From an uncultured Clostridia bacterium (GTDB lineage: Bacteria > Bacillota > Clostridia > TANB77 > CAG-508), in the NCBI GenBank assembly GCA_944392675.1, contig CALXXK010000004.1, forward strand, positions 1 through 32,804: a DNA stretch of 32,804 nucleotides, in the 5' to 3' direction. A model generated the notes under the pieces. That model made no database searches. It saw only the letters and a list, made by a program, of their open reading frames with translations, and was not told where the DNA came from. Position 1 is the stretch's first letter, and every line of letters starts with the position of its first letter. Of the stretch, positions 1-7,846 are shown piece by piece. A program made the position numbers and the translations under genes.

Positions 1-21
1 CCCCAAAATGGTAAACTTCCA

Positions 22-70
22 AAGGTCCGTCCCCATTATCCCGAATTTTAGGGATTTAAGGAACGTCCCC
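22..70. repeat. REP-like palindromic intergenic repeat, copy 1
   Basis: A 49-bp unit that starts aaggtccgtccc and ends ggaacgtcccc, with an internal stem of AATCCC/GGGATT type around a TTTTA core. A second copy of the same length lies at 1847-1895. Each copy ends within two bases of the stop codon of a minus-strand gene. The hairpin may therefore also serve as that gene's terminator. The ends resemble the GGGACGTTCC-type repeats found in clostridial genomes. Linking them to a REP-associated transposase is inference. Confidence 0.6.
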
Positions 71-71
71 T

Positions 72-860
72 TTATTGTTCTCCTTCATATTCTATATTCC
101 TATTAAATGCTAGTATAGACTGGAATATTGGAGGTAGTATTATTAATCCTATTCCAAATAGTCCACCTTTTGCAAAGTTTTCTGATAAAAGTATTCTTTT
201 CATAATAGCTATTATAAACATTGCAATCCATCCAAATATAGGTATTAGCCAAAGTAGCATAAGAAATGGTGATAATCCACATATTTTATACATTGTAACT
301 TGTCTATAAAATGGTATTATTGCTGCAAATCCATTTTTTCCTGCTTTTTTGTATATAATCCATCTTGTTATTGTACAATATATAAATAATATCACAATTA
401 CCCAAAGAACTGCTTTTACAGTATTATTTGCCAGTAAAATTTTAAAAACTAATCCTACTTTTTGAGATGTTGTTGTATTGTTTATTGCATTTTCTACTGC
501 TTCTCCTGGTGAACTTCCTTCTTGCAAGCTTTTTCTTATTTCGTTTATATTTTCATCATTTTCTAAGATATTCCTTATTTCTTCTTGATCTGTGTTTCTT
601 ATAAACTCTGCTCCTGCATCTATTACATCTTCACTTACTCCCGCTTCTTCTGATATTTTATCTTTATTTTCTAATATCATATTTGCAATTTCATCATTTG
701 TATATTCTTCTGTTATCTGGTCATAAATTTCTAATATTTCTTCATTCGTTATATTCTCTATGTTTTTAGGTATTTCTACTGCCTTTACATTATTTCCTCT
801 AAAAAATAATGTTACCAATAAAACTATTATTATTGAGATTCCTACTTTTTTTATTTTCAT
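72..860 (-). CDS. DUF5684-like membrane protein with signal peptide
   Basis: 262 residues. The first ~27 residues look like a signal peptide or anchor (basic start, then a long hydrophobic stretch ending at Ala). Residues ~30-140 are acidic and helical. The C-terminal half has about four membrane segments (near 148-165, 175-190, 198-222 and 232-250) and the pattern FAAIIPFYRQVTMYKICG, which is typical of DUF5684 proteins. It overlaps the end of murI by 4 bases, so the two are probably co-transcribed and translationally coupled. Function is unknown. The membrane location is well supported and the family assignment is from memory of the motif. Confidence 0.75.
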   Translation of the reverse strand: MKIKKVGISIIIVLLVTLFFRGNNVKAVEIPKNIENITNEEILEIYDQITEEYTNDEIANMILENKDKISEEAGVSEDVIDAGAEFIRNTDQEEIRNILENDENINEIRKSLQEGSSPGEAVENAINNTTTSQKVGLVFKILLANNTVKAVLWVIVILFIYCTITRWIIYKKAGKNGFAAIIPFYRQVTMYKICGLSPFLMLLWLIPIFGWIAMFIIAIMKRILLSENFAKGGLFGIGLIILPPIFQSILAFNRNIEYEGEQ

Positions 861-1621
861 AAATCTTCCTCCTTTAAGAACTTGTAAAATCTTTTTTCTT
901 TTTCCGGTTTCTCTGATGAATCTATAAATACTATTTTTCCATTTTCATCTGCTTTGTTTATTAATTCATTTTCTTCTAAAACACTTTTTAGATGAACAGA
1001 TAATCTATTTGCTCCATTAAAAAATCTCACATTTCCACCTAATACTTGGTTAATTTCTTTTTGTATCAAAGGATAATGGGTACATCCTAAAACTACATTT
1101 TCTATTTTTCTTTTATATTGACCTATATTTCTTTCCAAATAATTTTTTATTTTACTCTCATTTCCTTCTTCTATCACATCCGCAAGACCTACACATTCTA
1201 AAAGCTTTGTTTTATGATTGTCATATTTATGATATAGTAGATTAAATTTTTCACTTTCTATAGTTCCTTTAGTTGCCATTACTAATGTTTCTTTATCATA
1301 AGCATAATCATATACCATTTTATATGCAGGTTCTATTGCAATTATTGGAATATTTTTATATTTTTCTCTTAAATAATTGGAAGCTATGCTACTAGCTGTA
1401 TTACAAGCAATTACAACTGTCTTACAATTTTTACTTAATAAAAGTTTAAATATTTCTTCACATCTTTTTATTATCTCTTCTTTTGTTTTATCTCCATATG
1501 GGTTGTTTTTTGAATCACTATAATATATATAATTTTCATTCGGTAATAATTTTATTATTTCTCGAAGTACTGTTACTCCTCCTATCCCTGAATCAAATAC
1601 TCCTATATTTCCTTCTTGCAT
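857..1621 (-). CDS. murI: Glutamate racemase
   Basis: 254 residues, the usual length for MurI, which converts L-glutamate to D-glutamate for peptidoglycan. The sequence shows the N-terminal GVFDSGIGGVTVLREI signature, the first catalytic Cys in VIACNTAS (C73) and the second in VLGCTHYPL (C180). The Asp of FDSG and the neighbouring Ser are also conserved. It is the first gene of a two-gene unit with the DUF5684 protein downstream, overlapping by 4 bases. It is a cytoplasmic enzyme and normally essential. Nothing unusual is seen in its catalytic residues. The start gives the canonical N-terminus. Confidence 0.96.
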   Translation of the reverse strand: MQEGNIGVFDSGIGGVTVLREIIKLLPNENYIYYSDSKNNPYGDKTKEEIIKRCEEIFKLLLSKNCKTVVIACNTASSIASNYLREKYKNIPIIAIEPAYKMVYDYAYDKETLVMATKGTIESEKFNLLYHKYDNHKTKLLECVGLADVIEEGNESKIKNYLERNIGQYKRKIENVVLGCTHYPLIQKEINQVLGGNVRFFNGANRLSVHLKSVLEENELINKADENGKIVFIDSSEKPEKEKRFYKFLKEEDL

Positions 1622-1767
1622 TATCTACTCCTTATTATTATTTATACATGATATTACTTTATCACTTTTTTATATTTTTTTCAATATCAGAAATATGATA
1701 AAGAATTGGGCTACTTTGTGGCACATTTTGTCCAGAACTTTTGAAGCTTTCCCATATAATAAATCAT

Positions 1768-1797
1768 AAGAGGGTGTCCTGAAATAGGCTCCCTCTT
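1768..1797. terminator. Intergenic hairpin between ABC permease and murI
   Basis: Arms AAGAGGG (1768-1774) and CCCTCTT (1791-1797) with a 16-base loop. A short T-run follows on the plus strand and only a weak AT tail follows on the minus strand. It lies downstream of the ABC operon on the minus strand and may help end that transcript. It is a weak candidate. Confidence 0.35.
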
Positions 1798-1846
1798 TTC
1801 ATTACTCAAAAATGTTCTTAAAAATTTTTACTCTTTTTTATATTTT

Positions 1847-1895
1847 AAGGTCCGTCCCTTTAATCCCTAATTTTAGGGATTGAAGGAACGTCCCC
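1847..1895. repeat. REP-like palindromic intergenic repeat, copy 2
   Basis: Same 49-bp length and same ends as the copy at 22-70, with an inner palindrome AATCCCTAA/TTAGGGATT. It touches the stop codon of the ABC permease gene and could form a hairpin at the 3' end of that mRNA. Confidence 0.6.
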
Positions 1896-3355
1896 TATAT
1901 ATTTTTTATGTTTTTCTTTTTAAATATAACAAATGTTGGTATTATCATAATTATGAAATATACTATACAAATAATTGCAGAGAATATTGGCGTTAAACCT
2001 TCCATTAATGGCATACTTCCATATAAATATTGGCTAAAATCCCAATTTAATGTTACAAAATATCTTAAAAATCCTATATTATATTGTATTGCTAACTGAT
2101 TTATTATTGTTGCACCCATATATCCTAGTAGTGGTAATGCTATAGCTACTGGTGCGTTTGTAAATATGGTACTTAATGCAAATGATAATGTTGCAAGTAG
2201 TATTATAATTGGTAATTGTACAAGTATTTGTATTCCTAAATATACAAATACATTTATTTCTTCTAACATATTTGTATTAAAGTTATATTCTAATATTGGT
2301 ATTGATAAACTATCAAATCCAAATATAATTCCTCCAACTATTAATTCCATACCTACTATTACAGCAATTGAGAATACTATCATTATTAATATTGTAATGA
2401 ATTTTGATAGTAATATTTTATTTCGACTATATGGTTTAACTAATAATAGTTTTATTGTTCCTTTATTGAATTCTTCACTTACTATGGTTCCAGCAATCAT
2501 TATTACAATAACTATTATGAATAATCCAAATTCACTAAAGAAACGTGAAAGTATTCCTCTTAAATCATTTCCTTTGTTGATATCTTCATGACTTTCTATT
2601 ATATATTTACTTATTTCTTTATCTTCTATTGCTTGTTTATAATCTTTTTCTTCTTGGTATGATAATTCTTCATTTGAAGCTTCTACTTGTGATACCATAT
2701 AACTTTGTTCTTTGTAATTTGATAAAGCTATATTCATATAATCATATCCATATTTTATATCTTCATCTACTCTATATTTTGCTACTTCTAAGTCTATTTT
2801 AGCAGTTTCAATTTCTAAATCTAATGATTCTAATCTTTGCTTATCTTCTGTTGTGTTTTTCTCATCTTCTAATGTTTTTAATTTTTCCTCTGCTTTTTGT
2901 AATTCTTCATTTGCAAAATATCTCCAATCATCATTTTTTAGTCTATTTGATAATTCGTTTATTTGTTCATTTATTTTATTTGCTTGTTCTTCGTTTTTTT
3001 CTGCTCCATATAAATATGTGTTTCTTTCATTTACATATGCTTCTACTGTTGATGCAATTATTTGTATTTGCCATGCATCACTACTATATTCTTTCATCAT
3101 TTCATTTACATCTATTACTGTTTTATATTCTATATACATTTTTGTATCACTTGGTTTATCTGGGTCTAAATTATTTATTTCTTGTTTTGCATATTCTACA
3201 TAGCTATCACTATAATATGAATAGCTTGAATTTCCATAAAAATATTTATATATACAATTTGATAAAATTATAAATGCTAATGTTACAAATAATAAGATGT
3301 AAATTGCTTTTTTCTTAAAAATTTTTGTTAATTCATTTTTTATTAAACTACTCAA
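1895..3355 (-). CDS. ABC-2 type transporter permease with large extracytoplasmic coiled coil
   Basis: 486 residues. One membrane segment near 16-38 is followed by a long charged, coiled-coil-rich stretch (~95-250) predicted to lie outside the membrane. Five or so membrane segments follow from ~275 to the end. The sequence MIAGTIVSEEFNKGTIKLLLVKPYSRNKIL is the hallmark of the ABC-2 permease family (BcrB/NatB-like); the E of SEEF and the KPYSR segment are typical. It overlaps the upstream ATPase gene by 8 bases, so the two form an exporter. The substrate is unknown; family members export antimicrobial peptides, sodium or other small molecules. Confidence 0.88.
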   Translation of the reverse strand: MSSLIKNELTKIFKKKAIYILLFVTLAFIILSNCIYKYFYGNSSYSYYSDSYVEYAKQEINNLDPDKPSDTKMYIEYKTVIDVNEMMKEYSSDAWQIQIIASTVEAYVNERNTYLYGAEKNEEQANKINEQINELSNRLKNDDWRYFANEELQKAEEKLKTLEDEKNTTEDKQRLESLDLEIETAKIDLEVAKYRVDEDIKYGYDYMNIALSNYKEQSYMVSQVEASNEELSYQEEKDYKQAIEDKEISKYIIESHEDINKGNDLRGILSRFFSEFGLFIIVIVIMIAGTIVSEEFNKGTIKLLLVKPYSRNKILLSKFITILIMIVFSIAVIVGMELIVGGIIFGFDSLSIPILEYNFNTNMLEEINVFVYLGIQILVQLPIIILLATLSFALSTIFTNAPVAIALPLLGYMGATIINQLAIQYNIGFLRYFVTLNWDFSQYLYGSMPLMEGLTPIFSAIICIVYFIIMIIPTFVIFKKKNIKNI

Positions 3356-4256
3356 TTACATTACCCCCTGTCTTTTCAAAAAATGCTTCTTCTAATGATT
3401 TTTCTTCTTTCTTTACTTCATAAATTGCTATTTTATTATTTACAAGTAATTCCACTATTTCTGGTATTTCTTCTTTTACTGCATCAATTTTAAATCTATT
3501 ACTATCTATTATAATTGCTCCTGGTAATAATTCTTTTATTTCTTTAGTATTATCTATTTCAAATAAATTGTAATTTGCTCTTGCTTCTTTTTTGATTTCT
3601 GATATTCCACTTGTTTCTATAATTTCTCCATTTTTTATAATACAAACTTTATTACATAAATTATCAAGTTCTGCTAAATTATGGCTAGATATTAGAATTG
3701 CCATTTTTTCATTTTTTGCTAAATTTATCAAAAGCTCTCTCATTTCTTTTATACCTTCTGGGTCTAATCCATTTGTTGGCTCATCTAAAATTAGTAAATT
3801 TGGTTTATGCAAAATTGCTTGTGCTATTCCTAATCTTTGTCTCATTCCTAATGAATATTTTGATACTTTATCTTTTATTCTATTTTCTAGTTTTACTAAT
3901 TTCACAACTTCCTTTATTCTTTTATCATCTATTCCTTTATACATATTAGCAATTAGTTTTAAATTGTCATATCCTGATAGATACATGTATAAGTCTGGAT
4001 TTTCTACTATTGCTCCTACTTTACTGATTGCTTTTGTGAATTGTTTTTCTATATCAAATCCATTTATTTCTACTTTTCCTTCTGTTATACTTTGTAATCC
4101 TAATATTAATTTTATTGTCGTTGTTTTTCCTGCTCCATTTGGTCCTATAAATCCTAATATGTCTCCTTGGTCTATCTCAAAAGAAACATTTTTTAGTATT
4201 TGCTTTTTGCCAAATTTTTTGTTTAATCTTTCACATTTTAAAATTTTCTCTGACAT
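3348..4256 (-). CDS. ABC transporter ATP-binding protein (BcrA/NatA-like)
   Basis: 302 residues. It has Walker A GPNGAGKTT near residue 38-46, the Q-loop region, the signature YSLGMRQRLGIAQA, Walker B LLILDEPTNGLDP and the switch His in ISSHNLAEL. The C-terminal ~80 residues form the accessory domain common in BcrA/DrrA-type exporters. A good AGGAGG site precedes the ATG. The last 8 bases overlap the permease gene, so the two products are made together as a homodimeric ATPase plus permease. Bacitracin or lantibiotic export is a common job in the family, but nothing in the sequence proves the substrate. Confidence 0.93.
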   Translation of the reverse strand: MSEKILKCERLNKKFGKKQILKNVSFEIDQGDILGFIGPNGAGKTTTIKLILGLQSITEGKVEINGFDIEKQFTKAISKVGAIVENPDLYMYLSGYDNLKLIANMYKGIDDKRIKEVVKLVKLENRIKDKVSKYSLGMRQRLGIAQAILHKPNLLILDEPTNGLDPEGIKEMRELLINLAKNEKMAILISSHNLAELDNLCNKVCIIKNGEIIETSGISEIKKEARANYNLFEIDNTKEIKELLPGAIIIDSNRFKIDAVKEEIPEIVELLVNNKIAIYEVKKEEKSLEEAFFEKTGGNVIE

Positions 4257-4440
4257 TTTTTCTCCTCCTTTTCTTTAGTTCTAGTTTATCATATGTCCTG
4301 AGAAAATAGTATTTATTTTTTCTTAATTTTATATGAAGTTTTCTTTAATGTCTTTGCAGGAGCAGTCCCTATTTAGAGATTTTTAACATTTTATATTAAT
4401 TTTCATATACTTTAATATATGGTATCTGGAGTGTGGTTTT

Positions 4441-4587
4441 ATGAATCCTTGCGCTTTTGTTAATTTTGTTTCTTTGCTTGCATGTGAAATAGCTGATGAT
4501 AAGTCTGCAGATGAAATAGCTATTTTGGCTGCTCTTTTTACTCAATTGGGTGATACTTTGGCTACTCTTGCTATTTTTAAAGATTGA
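4441..4587 (+). CDS. Small DUF6774-like protein
   Basis: 48 residues on the opposite strand to its neighbours. It starts MNPCAFVNFVSLLACEIADD and ends near FTQLGDTLATLAIFKD. The NPC start, the ACEIA segment and the FTQLGDTLATL block match my memory of DUF6774, a family of ~50-residue proteins in Clostridia with no known function. A GGAG lies about nine bases before the ATG. An antisense reading frame at 4396-4704 has no recognisable features and is a shadow. The protein has two Cys and a hydrophobic helix pattern but no clear signal peptide. Confidence 0.75.
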   Translation: MNPCAFVNFVSLLACEIADDKSADEIAILAALFTQLGDTLATLAIFKD

Positions 4588-4728
4588 TTTTCTATTGTTA
4601 TATAAGATAAATCTTGATTTATTTATAAGCCTATGTAATGTACAGACTCGTATTTGTACCTGTAATGCACATATTTTTTTATGTTTAAAAAAGCAGGAAA
4701 GCACCTGTAATACTTTCCCACTTTATTT

Positions 4729-5352
4729 TTATATGTCAATAGAATCAATACCTATTAATTTTTGTTTTTCAAAAGTCATTTTTGTAATACTTGGTTCTTT
4801 TATCTCTATTACTTTATTATTGAATACTAGCTTCATTTCTTCATCTAAAGTACACCAATTTGTTAATAAAAATGTAATTAATGCTCCATGACTTACTAAT
4901 ACTATTCTTTTTCCCATATTTTCTTTTAATATCTTTTGTAAAAAATCTGTAACTCTTTTTGTTCCTTCTTCGCAACTTTCTCCTTCTCTTGCTTTCCATT
5001 TTTTATCTTGTAAATATGCTTGTACTACTCCAATTGTTTTATTTTTCATCCATTCTGATAAATCTTTTAAATCACCTAATTTTCTTTCATTTAAATTAGA
5101 ATCAATATTTATATCAATATTATTTTTATATGCTATGTATTTGGCAGTAGCTTTTGCTCTTGCATAACTACTAGACCATAGAACATCTATATTATTTAAT
5201 TCAGGGTTTTCACTTAATTTTTTTGATTGTTCCTCTCCTTTTACTGATAAAATATATTTTTCATTCATTAATTGTGTAGTATCATTAGTATTTTTTATTC
5301 CAGTTTCTTTTAGTTCATCAGCATGTTTTACTAAATAAATTGTAGTATTCAT
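4729..5352 (-). CDS. Histidine phosphatase (phosphoglycerate mutase-like) family protein
   Basis: 207 residues. The family's first motif reads YLVKHADE, with the phospho-accepting His at residue 10 but Lys where Arg is usual (RHG/RHAE). The other landmarks are present: the Arg in SSYARAKATAKYIA, the Glu in NERKLGDL, and the second catalytic His in VLVSHGALI. The family removes phosphate from sugars, nucleotides or peptides; the substrate here is unknown. A ribosome site AAGGAG precedes the ATG. It is the last chromosomal gene before the integrase of the mobile element. Confidence 0.85.
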   Translation of the reverse strand: MNTTIYLVKHADELKETGIKNTNDTTQLMNEKYILSVKGEEQSKKLSENPELNNIDVLWSSSYARAKATAKYIAYKNNIDINIDSNLNERKLGDLKDLSEWMKNKTIGVVQAYLQDKKWKAREGESCEEGTKRVTDFLQKILKENMGKRIVLVSHGALITFLLTNWCTLDEEMKLVFNNKVIEIKEPSITKMTFEKQKLIGIDSIDI

Positions 5353-5434
5353 AAATTCTCCTTAATTTTTTTGATTGTATGTAATCTTCAACGGTAATTA
5401 TATAATACTTTTAATATATTTACTAGCGAACAAA

Positions 5435-5465
5435 CAAAAAAATAACAGATAATTTCTTATCTGCT
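5435..5465 (-). terminator. Intrinsic terminator downstream of integrase
   Basis: On the minus strand, AGCAGATAA and TTATCTGTT form a 9-pair stem (one G-U) around a GAAA tetraloop. ATTTTTTTG follows. It would end transcripts coming from int. It lies in the junction zone between element and chromosome, so it may belong to either side. Confidence 0.75.
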
Positions 5466-5537
5466 ATTTTATGGCTCCTCTTATCAGTAAATAATCCTTT
5501 AAGATGTGCTATATAAAGAGCTTTTTAAGCATTACCT

Positions 5538-5562
5538 AAATTTGTAACACGGTTACAAATTT
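5538..5562. other. Perfect dyad beside the integrase stop codon (possible end/att-region element)
   Basis: Arms AAATTTGTAAC (5538-5548) and GTTACAAATTT (5552-5562) are separated by ACG. The dyad lies three bases from the integrase stop codon. In tyrosine-recombinase elements the region just beyond int carries the attachment site and Int arm sites, so this is a reasonable candidate for a recombinase site. The other element end is outside the window, so the flanking direct repeat cannot be checked. A plain terminator is unlikely because no T-run follows. Confidence 0.4.
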
Positions 5563-5564
5563 TA

Positions 5565-6845
5565 TCATTTATAACTATAAATAAATTCTTTTTCAAAATT
5601 ATTAATGTTCCTTGATAACATTTCATTTGTTTTTGACATATAATCGGTATATCTACTTAATTCTTTTTGCTTTAAATATTCATAAATTTGCCCATAAGTA
5701 TCAACAGTTGTTGTAATACTTTTATGCCCTAAAATAACTTGAAGGATATGTATTTCAATACCCGCTTCAATACAACGAGTAGCAAAAGTATGTCTAAGCA
5801 TATGAAAATGTACTTTGCTTGTTTTACAATTGCAATAATACACTCCCTTTGTTTGACTATACTTTTTATGGCTACCTTCTATTACTCTAATACCTGCATT
5901 TTTACAAATTTTTTTAAATGCTGAATTTACTTGTCCTGTAGTAAACAAATCTTTATCATCATCAATAAATATAACATTATATTTATTTGCCTTCATTTCT
6001 TTTAATGCTTTATTTAAAACATTTCTTGAAAATAAAGTAAGATGTATAATTCTTGTACCACATTCAGTCTTTGTTGTGTCTCCAATTATATTAATACCAT
6101 CTTTGTTTTGAGTTAATGTCCTGTGAACATATATAATTCCATATTCACCTTCATAGAATCTAATATCAGAAGGTGATAATGCTAATATTTCACCAACTCG
6201 CATACCTGTATATAATGCTAAAAGAATTATATATTTATATTTAGAAGAATGTCGTTTTAAATATTCTGTTAATAGATATTCTTCTTGACGAGACAACGCT
6301 TCAACTTTTTCTTTAGGTTTATAACTACTTGGGCAAGTAATAGGCTCATCTCCTACAAAAAAGTTCTCAGAGATAAGGTGCTTTTTATATGCTAAAGCAA
6401 AAACTCTTTTGACTAATCTAAATTCTTTTTTTAATGTTTCAGTTGCTTTATATCTTTCATTTTGCAAAAAGTTTTCTATTTGATTTCTTTTAACATTTTT
6501 AATAGGTATATTTGCAAACTTATATGTACCAACTGTTTTTATGGTTTGTTTAAGCCTTACAAAAGAATTAGCCTTTATATCACCGTTATCAAAACGCTTC
6601 TGTTCATACTCTGTAGCTAATGAAACAATAGTATAAACTTCTTTTTTTGTGTTTTGTTTTCCTTTAGAAACGCCATTAACATAATCGAGAAGTTTCTGGT
6701 ATGCTTCATCTCTTGTTTTACCAATAAATTGTTTTCTAATAAGTTGCCCTTTTTCATCTCTTCCAAGACTAAGTAATTCAGCAGAATATCTTTTGTAAAT
6801 ATAAAATTTATCACAATTATCTTTGTCGGTACAATTGTTACACAC
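5565..6845 (-). CDS. int: Tyrosine integrase of the mobile element
   Basis: 426 residues, Tn916-Int type. The N-terminus carries CNNC...DNC, a possible metal site, followed by an arm-binding domain (~15-60), a SAM-like core-binding domain (~70-165) and the catalytic domain. Catalytic residues are R216 (TGMRVGE), K259, H348 and R351 (HMLRHTF), H374 (LGHKS) and the nucleophile Y384 (DTYGQIY). An insert just before HxxR carries CNC. It integrates and excises the element. The start is GTG and overlaps the stop of the upstream Cys-rich ORF by 8 bases. There is only a GGAG touching the GTG, so translation probably depends on coupling or on a frameshift from that ORF. Confidence 0.95.
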   Translation of the reverse strand: MCNNCTDKDNCDKFYIYKRYSAELLSLGRDEKGQLIRKQFIGKTRDEAYQKLLDYVNGVSKGKQNTKKEVYTIVSLATEYEQKRFDNGDIKANSFVRLKQTIKTVGTYKFANIPIKNVKRNQIENFLQNERYKATETLKKEFRLVKRVFALAYKKHLISENFFVGDEPITCPSSYKPKEKVEALSRQEEYLLTEYLKRHSSKYKYIILLALYTGMRVGEILALSPSDIRFYEGEYGIIYVHRTLTQNKDGINIIGDTTKTECGTRIIHLTLFSRNVLNKALKEMKANKYNVIFIDDDKDLFTTGQVNSAFKKICKNAGIRVIEGSHKKYSQTKGVYYCNCKTSKVHFHMLRHTFATRCIEAGIEIHILQVILGHKSITTTVDTYGQIYEYLKQKELSRYTDYMSKTNEMLSRNINNFEKEFIYSYK

Positions 6846-7008
6846 TCCGACATTTTTTCATTGTGTAAAGAGTACGTCTGTTAAGACAAACTTTTCTGTT
6901 ATTGCACTTTTTGCAAGTAGGACACATAGGCATATTCAATGTTTTTTTTGTGTTTTTAGTAACATACTCGTGAATTGAGTAATCTTTACCTTCTATCAGT
7001 TTTTTCAT
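6838..7008 (-). CDS. Small Cys-rich (zinc-ribbon-like) protein fused or coupled to integrase
   Basis: 56 residues, starting MKKLIEGKDY and containing CPTCKKCNNRKVC and a final MKKCRSV. AGGAGG lies just upstream of its ATG. Its stop codon falls inside the integrase start. Removing the frame break by adding one TG to the tgtgt run would join KKCRSVC to CNNCTDKDNCDKF, giving one continuous Cys-rich N-terminal extension of Int. It may therefore be a real small protein that drives Int translation, or the split-off N-terminus of Int. No function is established. Confidence 0.65.
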   Translation of the reverse strand: MKKLIEGKDYSIHEYVTKNTKKTLNMPMCPTCKKCNNRKVCLNRRTLYTMKKCRSV

Positions 7009-7066
7009 ATCATATATTCCTCCTTAAAGGAATAAATGACAAAATCATTGAATAAACGGTACAGTG

Positions 7067-7282
7067 TTACCTGTATTTTTTGTTGGCTCTAAGGTCTGCT
7101 AAAATATGTCTTTCCTGTAAATAATTAATTAAAGCATTTTCTTCAACATACCAATATCTACCAACTTTAATGGCTGGAAACTCTTCATTGTAAAAAAGAG
7201 TTTGCACACTTTCAGCTCCAATTCCGAAAAGTTCACAGATGTCATCTCTTGAAAACAATACAATTTTTCCAAGATTTCTCAC
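7067..7282 (-). CDS. xis: Excisionase / helix-turn-helix DNA-binding protein
   Basis: 71 residues from a GTG start spaced correctly from an AAGGCGG site; an upstream GTG at 7291 overlaps that site. The protein reads as a MerR-like winged helix: FSRDDICELFGIGAESVQTLF, then IKVGRYWYVEENALINYL. This is the standard excisionase-family (helix-turn-helix 17) layout used by Tn916-like elements. Xis bends the element ends so that Int can excise it. The position directly upstream of int fits. Its basic C-terminus (RANKKYR) is typical. Confidence 0.85.
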   Translation of the reverse strand: MRNLGKIVLFSRDDICELFGIGAESVQTLFYNEEFPAIKVGRYWYVEENALINYLQERHILADLRANKKYR

Positions 7283-7342
7283 TAAGAACACCGCCTTTCA
7301 ATATATATCATATTTTGTCATTATTCGCAAGTTAATTTTTAA

Positions 7343-7555
7343 TTATTTCAATAATTTATCTGCTTGTTTTACAGCATATTTAGGTTTCATAGCCCTAATG
7401 ATTTCAACCATTTTTAATGCGAACTTTTCAACATCACCATTCGGATGTAAATTATTATAAGCAAGCATAGCATATGAAACGGCATATTCTTTTGTTACAT
7501 TTTGATTTTGTTCAAGTTTTCTTTTATCTATATTTGAATCATTTTTCTTTTCCAT
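7343..7555 (-). CDS. Hypothetical small ICE protein
   Basis: 70 residues starting MEKKNDSN. The start is chosen because GGAG lies 6 bases upstream; a longer version starting at 7588 lacks such a site. The first ~20 residues are charged and likely flexible. The rest is a compact helical segment, YAVSYAMLAYNNLHPNGDVE, then a basic tail. No family is recognised. The gene start overlaps the end of the upstream gene by 17 bases, so the two are co-translated. Its place just before xis suggests a role in excision control or merely co-regulation; this is inference. Confidence 0.65.
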   Translation of the reverse strand: MEKKNDSNIDKRKLEQNQNVTKEYAVSYAMLAYNNLHPNGDVEKFALKMVEIIRAMKPKYAVKQADKLLK

Positions 7556-7811
7556 TGTCTTCTCCTTTTCTAAAATTAAATTTTTCATTTTCTCTATAAC
7601 TTTTATAATATTCTCTTGGAAGTTTATCTATATTAAAATATTTTGAATAGGAATTAAGGTTAAAAGCATTTTTTCCTGTTTCTTTTAATTCTTCTGTTAA
7701 ATTTTCATAAGCATCATTACTTCCATCAAGAACTGCTATTTTTTCTGGTTTTGCTAATCTTGGATTATTTTTATATTCATTGTTTTCTACAATTATCCAC
7801 TCTTTATGCAT
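7539..7811 (-). CDS. Hypothetical ICE protein
   Basis: 90 residues, starting MHKEWIIVENNEYKNNPRLA. GAGGTGAT lies at a good distance from the ATG. No domain is recognised; the protein is polar, acidic in the middle and ends in a Lys-rich tail (RKGEDNGKEK). It is the first gene after a ~380-base leader region and directly follows the dyad TTAGACATTTGTCTAA at 7826-7841. It overlaps the next gene by 17 bases. Confidence 0.65.
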   Translation of the reverse strand: MHKEWIIVENNEYKNNPRLAKPEKIAVLDGSNDAYENLTEELKETGKNAFNLNSYSKYFNIDKLPREYYKSYRENEKFNFRKGEDNGKEK

Positions 7812-7825
7812 ATAATCACCTCATT

Positions 7826-7841
7826 TTAGACATTTGTCTAA
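7826..7841. promoter_or_regulatory. 16-bp dyad motif, copy 1 (perfect)
   Basis: TTAGACATTTGTCTAA on the plus strand has 7-base arms around two bases. Three near-identical copies (TTAGTCATTTGTCTAA) lie at 10491, 23613 and 25828. Each sits just upstream of a minus-strand gene's ribosome site. It could be an operator or an mRNA-level site. Confidence 0.5.
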
Positions 7842-7846
7842 AAAAT

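Noticed and set aside
1483..1698. 71-codon plus-strand frame over murI
   Set aside because: It lies antisense to the well-supported racemase and is composed of Leu/Phe/Tyr runs typical of antisense AT-rich coding DNA.
4360..4385. Third REP-like copy (cagtccctatttagagat)
   Set aside because: Only a short partial resemblance without the conserved ends.
4396..4704. 102-codon minus-strand frame
   Set aside because: It is antisense to the DUF6774-like gene, Ser/Lys/Ile-rich without a fold pattern, and lacks a ribosome site.
6617..6853. 78-codon minus-strand frame over the int start
   Set aside because: It overlaps the catalytic gene in another frame and has no recognisable sequence; the Int frame carries the family motifs.
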